DNA of 5,949 nt from Pseudomonadota bacterium (GTDB lineage: Bacteria; Pseudomonadota; Alphaproteobacteria; Rhizobiales; Devosiaceae), in assembly GCA_023428425.1 (NCBI GenBank), contig JAEYYP010000283.1, forward strand, positions 1 to 5,949, written 5' to 3'. Shown here one piece after another: positions 4,517 to 5,949 of the stretch. Both the position numbers and the translations under genes were made by a program. The notes below the pieces were generated by a model. The model did not search any database, was not told the origin of the DNA, and saw only the letters and a list, made by a program, of their open reading frames with translations. How positions within the stretch are numbered: position 1 is the first letter of the stretch; every line of letters begins with the position of its first letter.

Positions 4517-5923
4517 ATGGACGACAAGAACTCAGTCAGCCGCCGCGCGCTTCTGCAGGGCATGGCTGCTACCGGCGCGGGCATCACCCTCGCCGCGGGC
4601 GGCCTGCCCGCCTTCGCGCAGGATGCGCCCAAGCCCGACGAGGCCCTGCCCGTCGGCGCCGCCGGCAAGCTGACCGTCATCCACCGCACCGAGTATTTCG
4701 AAGCGGCCCAGACGGCGTTCCGCGATACCATCCAGGCCTTTGCCGACGCCAAGGGCGTCGAGCTCGACATCTCGACCACGAACCCCGAGTCGTTCGGCGA
4801 CTTCATGGGCAAGATGACCGCGGCGGTGAAGGCCGGCAATGCGCCGGACTTCGCGTACACCTCCAACGTCTCGATCTCCCAGTTGCACCTTCTCGACCTC
4901 GTCGAGGACGTGACCGACGTCGTTGACGAGGCGGTGAAGCGCTACGGCAACATCATGCCGGGCCTCAATGCCGCCAAGACGGCGCAGTTCGACGGCCGCT
5001 GGAAGGCGATCCCGCTGATCGGCACCACCACCGGCTATTTCGCCCGTGGCGACAAGCTCAAGGAAAAGGGCATCGACCCAGCCTCGCTGAAGACCATCGT
5101 CGACCGCCGCGAGGCCGCGCTGGCCATCTCCGGCCCGGATTTTTACGGCTGGGGCTTCACCCCCAACCAGTCCGGTGACGGCTTCGGCTTCCTGATCTCG
5201 GTGGTCCAGGCCTTCGGCGGCTCGTTTACCGACGAGACCGGCATGATCGTCAAGTTCGACACGCCGGAGACCGTGGCGGCGTTCGAATTCCTCGGCGAAA
5301 CCTACGACCGCAACGGCAAGTACGCCGCCATGCTGCCGCCCGGCGTCGAAAGCTGGAACGACGTCGGCAACAACGAGGCGTTCCTCGCCGGCCAGATCGG
5401 CTTCACCCAGAACGCCTTCTCGGTGTACGCCCAGGCCAAGCGCGACAACAACCCGGTCTACCCGAACATCGTGCTGCTTCCCGCACCGACTGCCATCAAC
5501 GGCGACAGCCGTGACGGCGGCAACGTCGGTGGCTGGATGACGATCTTCAAGGGCTCGCCCAACGCCGCCCTGGCACGGGAACTGGCTCTCGACCTGCTCG
5601 ACCCGGAGAACTTCGGGAAGATCGCGGCGCTGGGCAGCGTGCTGTTCACGCCGGCCTACGAGAACCTCTGGACTGAGGAACTGCTGGCGGGCGACCCGAA
5701 CCTCGCCGTGATCAAGCAGCAGGTGAGCGTCACCGACCCGTTCCTCGGCCAGTCCTGGCCGGCGAATCCGAACGCAGGCGTCGACGCAATCCGCGCCCAG
5801 GGCGTGCTGGAGCAGTCGGTCGGCAACGTCATCGCCAAGCGCATGACCGCTGCCGAAGCCGTCAAGGACGCACACCAGAAGATGGTGGACCTGTTCGAAG
5901 AAGGCGGGATCATGCAGCCGTAA
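4517..5923 (+). CDS. ABC-transporter extracellular solute-binding protein (family 1-like), Tat-exported
   Basis: This 468-residue periplasmic protein is predicted to capture a sugar or sugar-acid ligand for an ABC importer of the carbohydrate (CUT1-like) type. It starts with a twin-arginine signal: Arg9-Arg10 in SRRALLQG, a hydrophobic stretch with AGITLAAGG, and a likely cleavage site after AFA (residue 34). The mature part has SBP family 1 features: KLTVIHRTEYFEAAQTAF, a FMGKMTAAVKAGNAPDFAY segment, YGWGFTPNQSGDGFGF, WNDVGNNEAFLAGQIGF (family hinge pattern) and GGWMTIFKGSPN near the C-terminal lobe. ATG at 4517 is chosen over 4460 because it follows a strong GAGGAGGA by 6 bases and starts directly on the signal peptide. 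It is divergent from kdgD with a shared control region. It ends with TAA 26 bases before the window edge, so permease and ATPase genes probably follow. The ligand is inferred from neighbours only. Confidence 0.93.
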   Translation: MDDKNSVSRRALLQGMAATGAGITLAAGGLPAFAQDAPKPDEALPVGAAGKLTVIHRTEYFEAAQTAFRDTIQAFADAKGVELDISTTNPESFGDFMGKMTAAVKAGNAPDFAYTSNVSISQLHLLDLVEDVTDVVDEAVKRYGNIMPGLNAAKTAQFDGRWKAIPLIGTTTGYFARGDKLKEKGIDPASLKTIVDRREAALAISGPDFYGWGFTPNQSGDGFGFLISVVQAFGGSFTDETGMIVKFDTPETVAAFEFLGETYDRNGKYAAMLPPGVESWNDVGNNEAFLAGQIGFTQNAFSVYAQAKRDNNPVYPNIVLLPAPTAINGDSRDGGNVGGWMTIFKGSPNAALARELALDLLDPENFGKIAALGSVLFTPAYENLWTEELLAGDPNLAVIKQQVSVTDPFLGQSWPANPNAGVDAIRAQGVLEQSVGNVIAKRMTAAEAVKDAHQKMVDLFEEGGIMQP

Positions 5924-5949
5924 GGTTGCCTGACTGAACCGTGGAAGGG

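Noticed and set aside
4387..4866. 159-codon minus-strand open frame overlapping the leader and the start of the binding-protein gene
   Set aside because: It has no recognisable domain and runs antisense through the Tat signal and mature start of the real gene.
4532..5875. 447-codon open frame on the minus strand opposite the solute-binding protein gene
   Set aside because: It is a GC-rich antisense shadow: composition dominated by Val, Gly, Arg, Leu, Asp, no domain, no upstream ribosome binding site of note. The plus-strand frame has a clear Tat signal and family motifs.

Overview
The window is GC-rich, gene-dense bacterial DNA. Codon use, a FadR/FCD-type GntR regulator, a Tat-exported sugar-binding protein and the catabolic gene content all suggest an alphaproteobacterium, most likely of the Hyphomicrobiales (rhizobia and relatives). 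The organism call is an inference from style and gene families, not from a marker gene. The region looks like a catabolic locus for sugar acids (uronates/aldarates), possibly next to a hydroxyproline-type pathway.

Layout, left to right. (1) 1-585, plus strand: the C-terminal two thirds of a DapA/DHDPS-superfamily lyase, cut by the window edge. (2) 596-697, minus strand: a 33-residue candidate small membrane protein with a strong ribosome binding site, ending 10 bases from the stop of the first gene. (3) 806-1528, minus strand: a GntR-family regulator with an FCD ligand domain. (4) 1529-1669: a divergent intergenic region with a candidate promoter and operator. (5) 1670-2701, plus strand: a UxuA-like mannonate dehydratase. 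(6) 2711-2734: a GC-rich hairpin shared by two convergent genes. (7) 3054-2722, minus strand: a YCII-related small protein, 56 bases behind (8) kdgD, 5-dehydro-4-deoxyglucarate dehydratase (4034-3111, minus). (9) 4035-4516: a divergent control region with two outward-facing TTGACA boxes arranged symmetrically around a perfect 7-3-7 dyad, then a leader of about 330 bases. (10) 4517-5923, plus strand: a Tat-exported ABC-transporter solute-binding protein. The last 26 bases hold no gene, and permease genes probably follow.

Working model (inference): the binding protein captures a sugar acid or an oligosaccharide containing one. UxuA dehydrates an aldonate such as D-mannonate to 2-keto-3-deoxygluconate. 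KdgD converts 5-dehydro-4-deoxyglucarate, from glucarate, galactarate or oxidised galacturonate, to 2,5-dioxopentanoate (alpha-ketoglutarate semialdehyde), which enters the TCA cycle after oxidation. The truncated DapA-family enzyme resembles the pyrroline-4-hydroxy-2-carboxylate deaminase subgroup, which yields the same semialdehyde. The GntR protein probably controls uxuA and perhaps the rest. No phage, insertion sequence, CRISPR array, tRNA or rRNA is visible. The window is largely ordinary catabolic DNA; its most interesting parts are the control regions and the small ORF.
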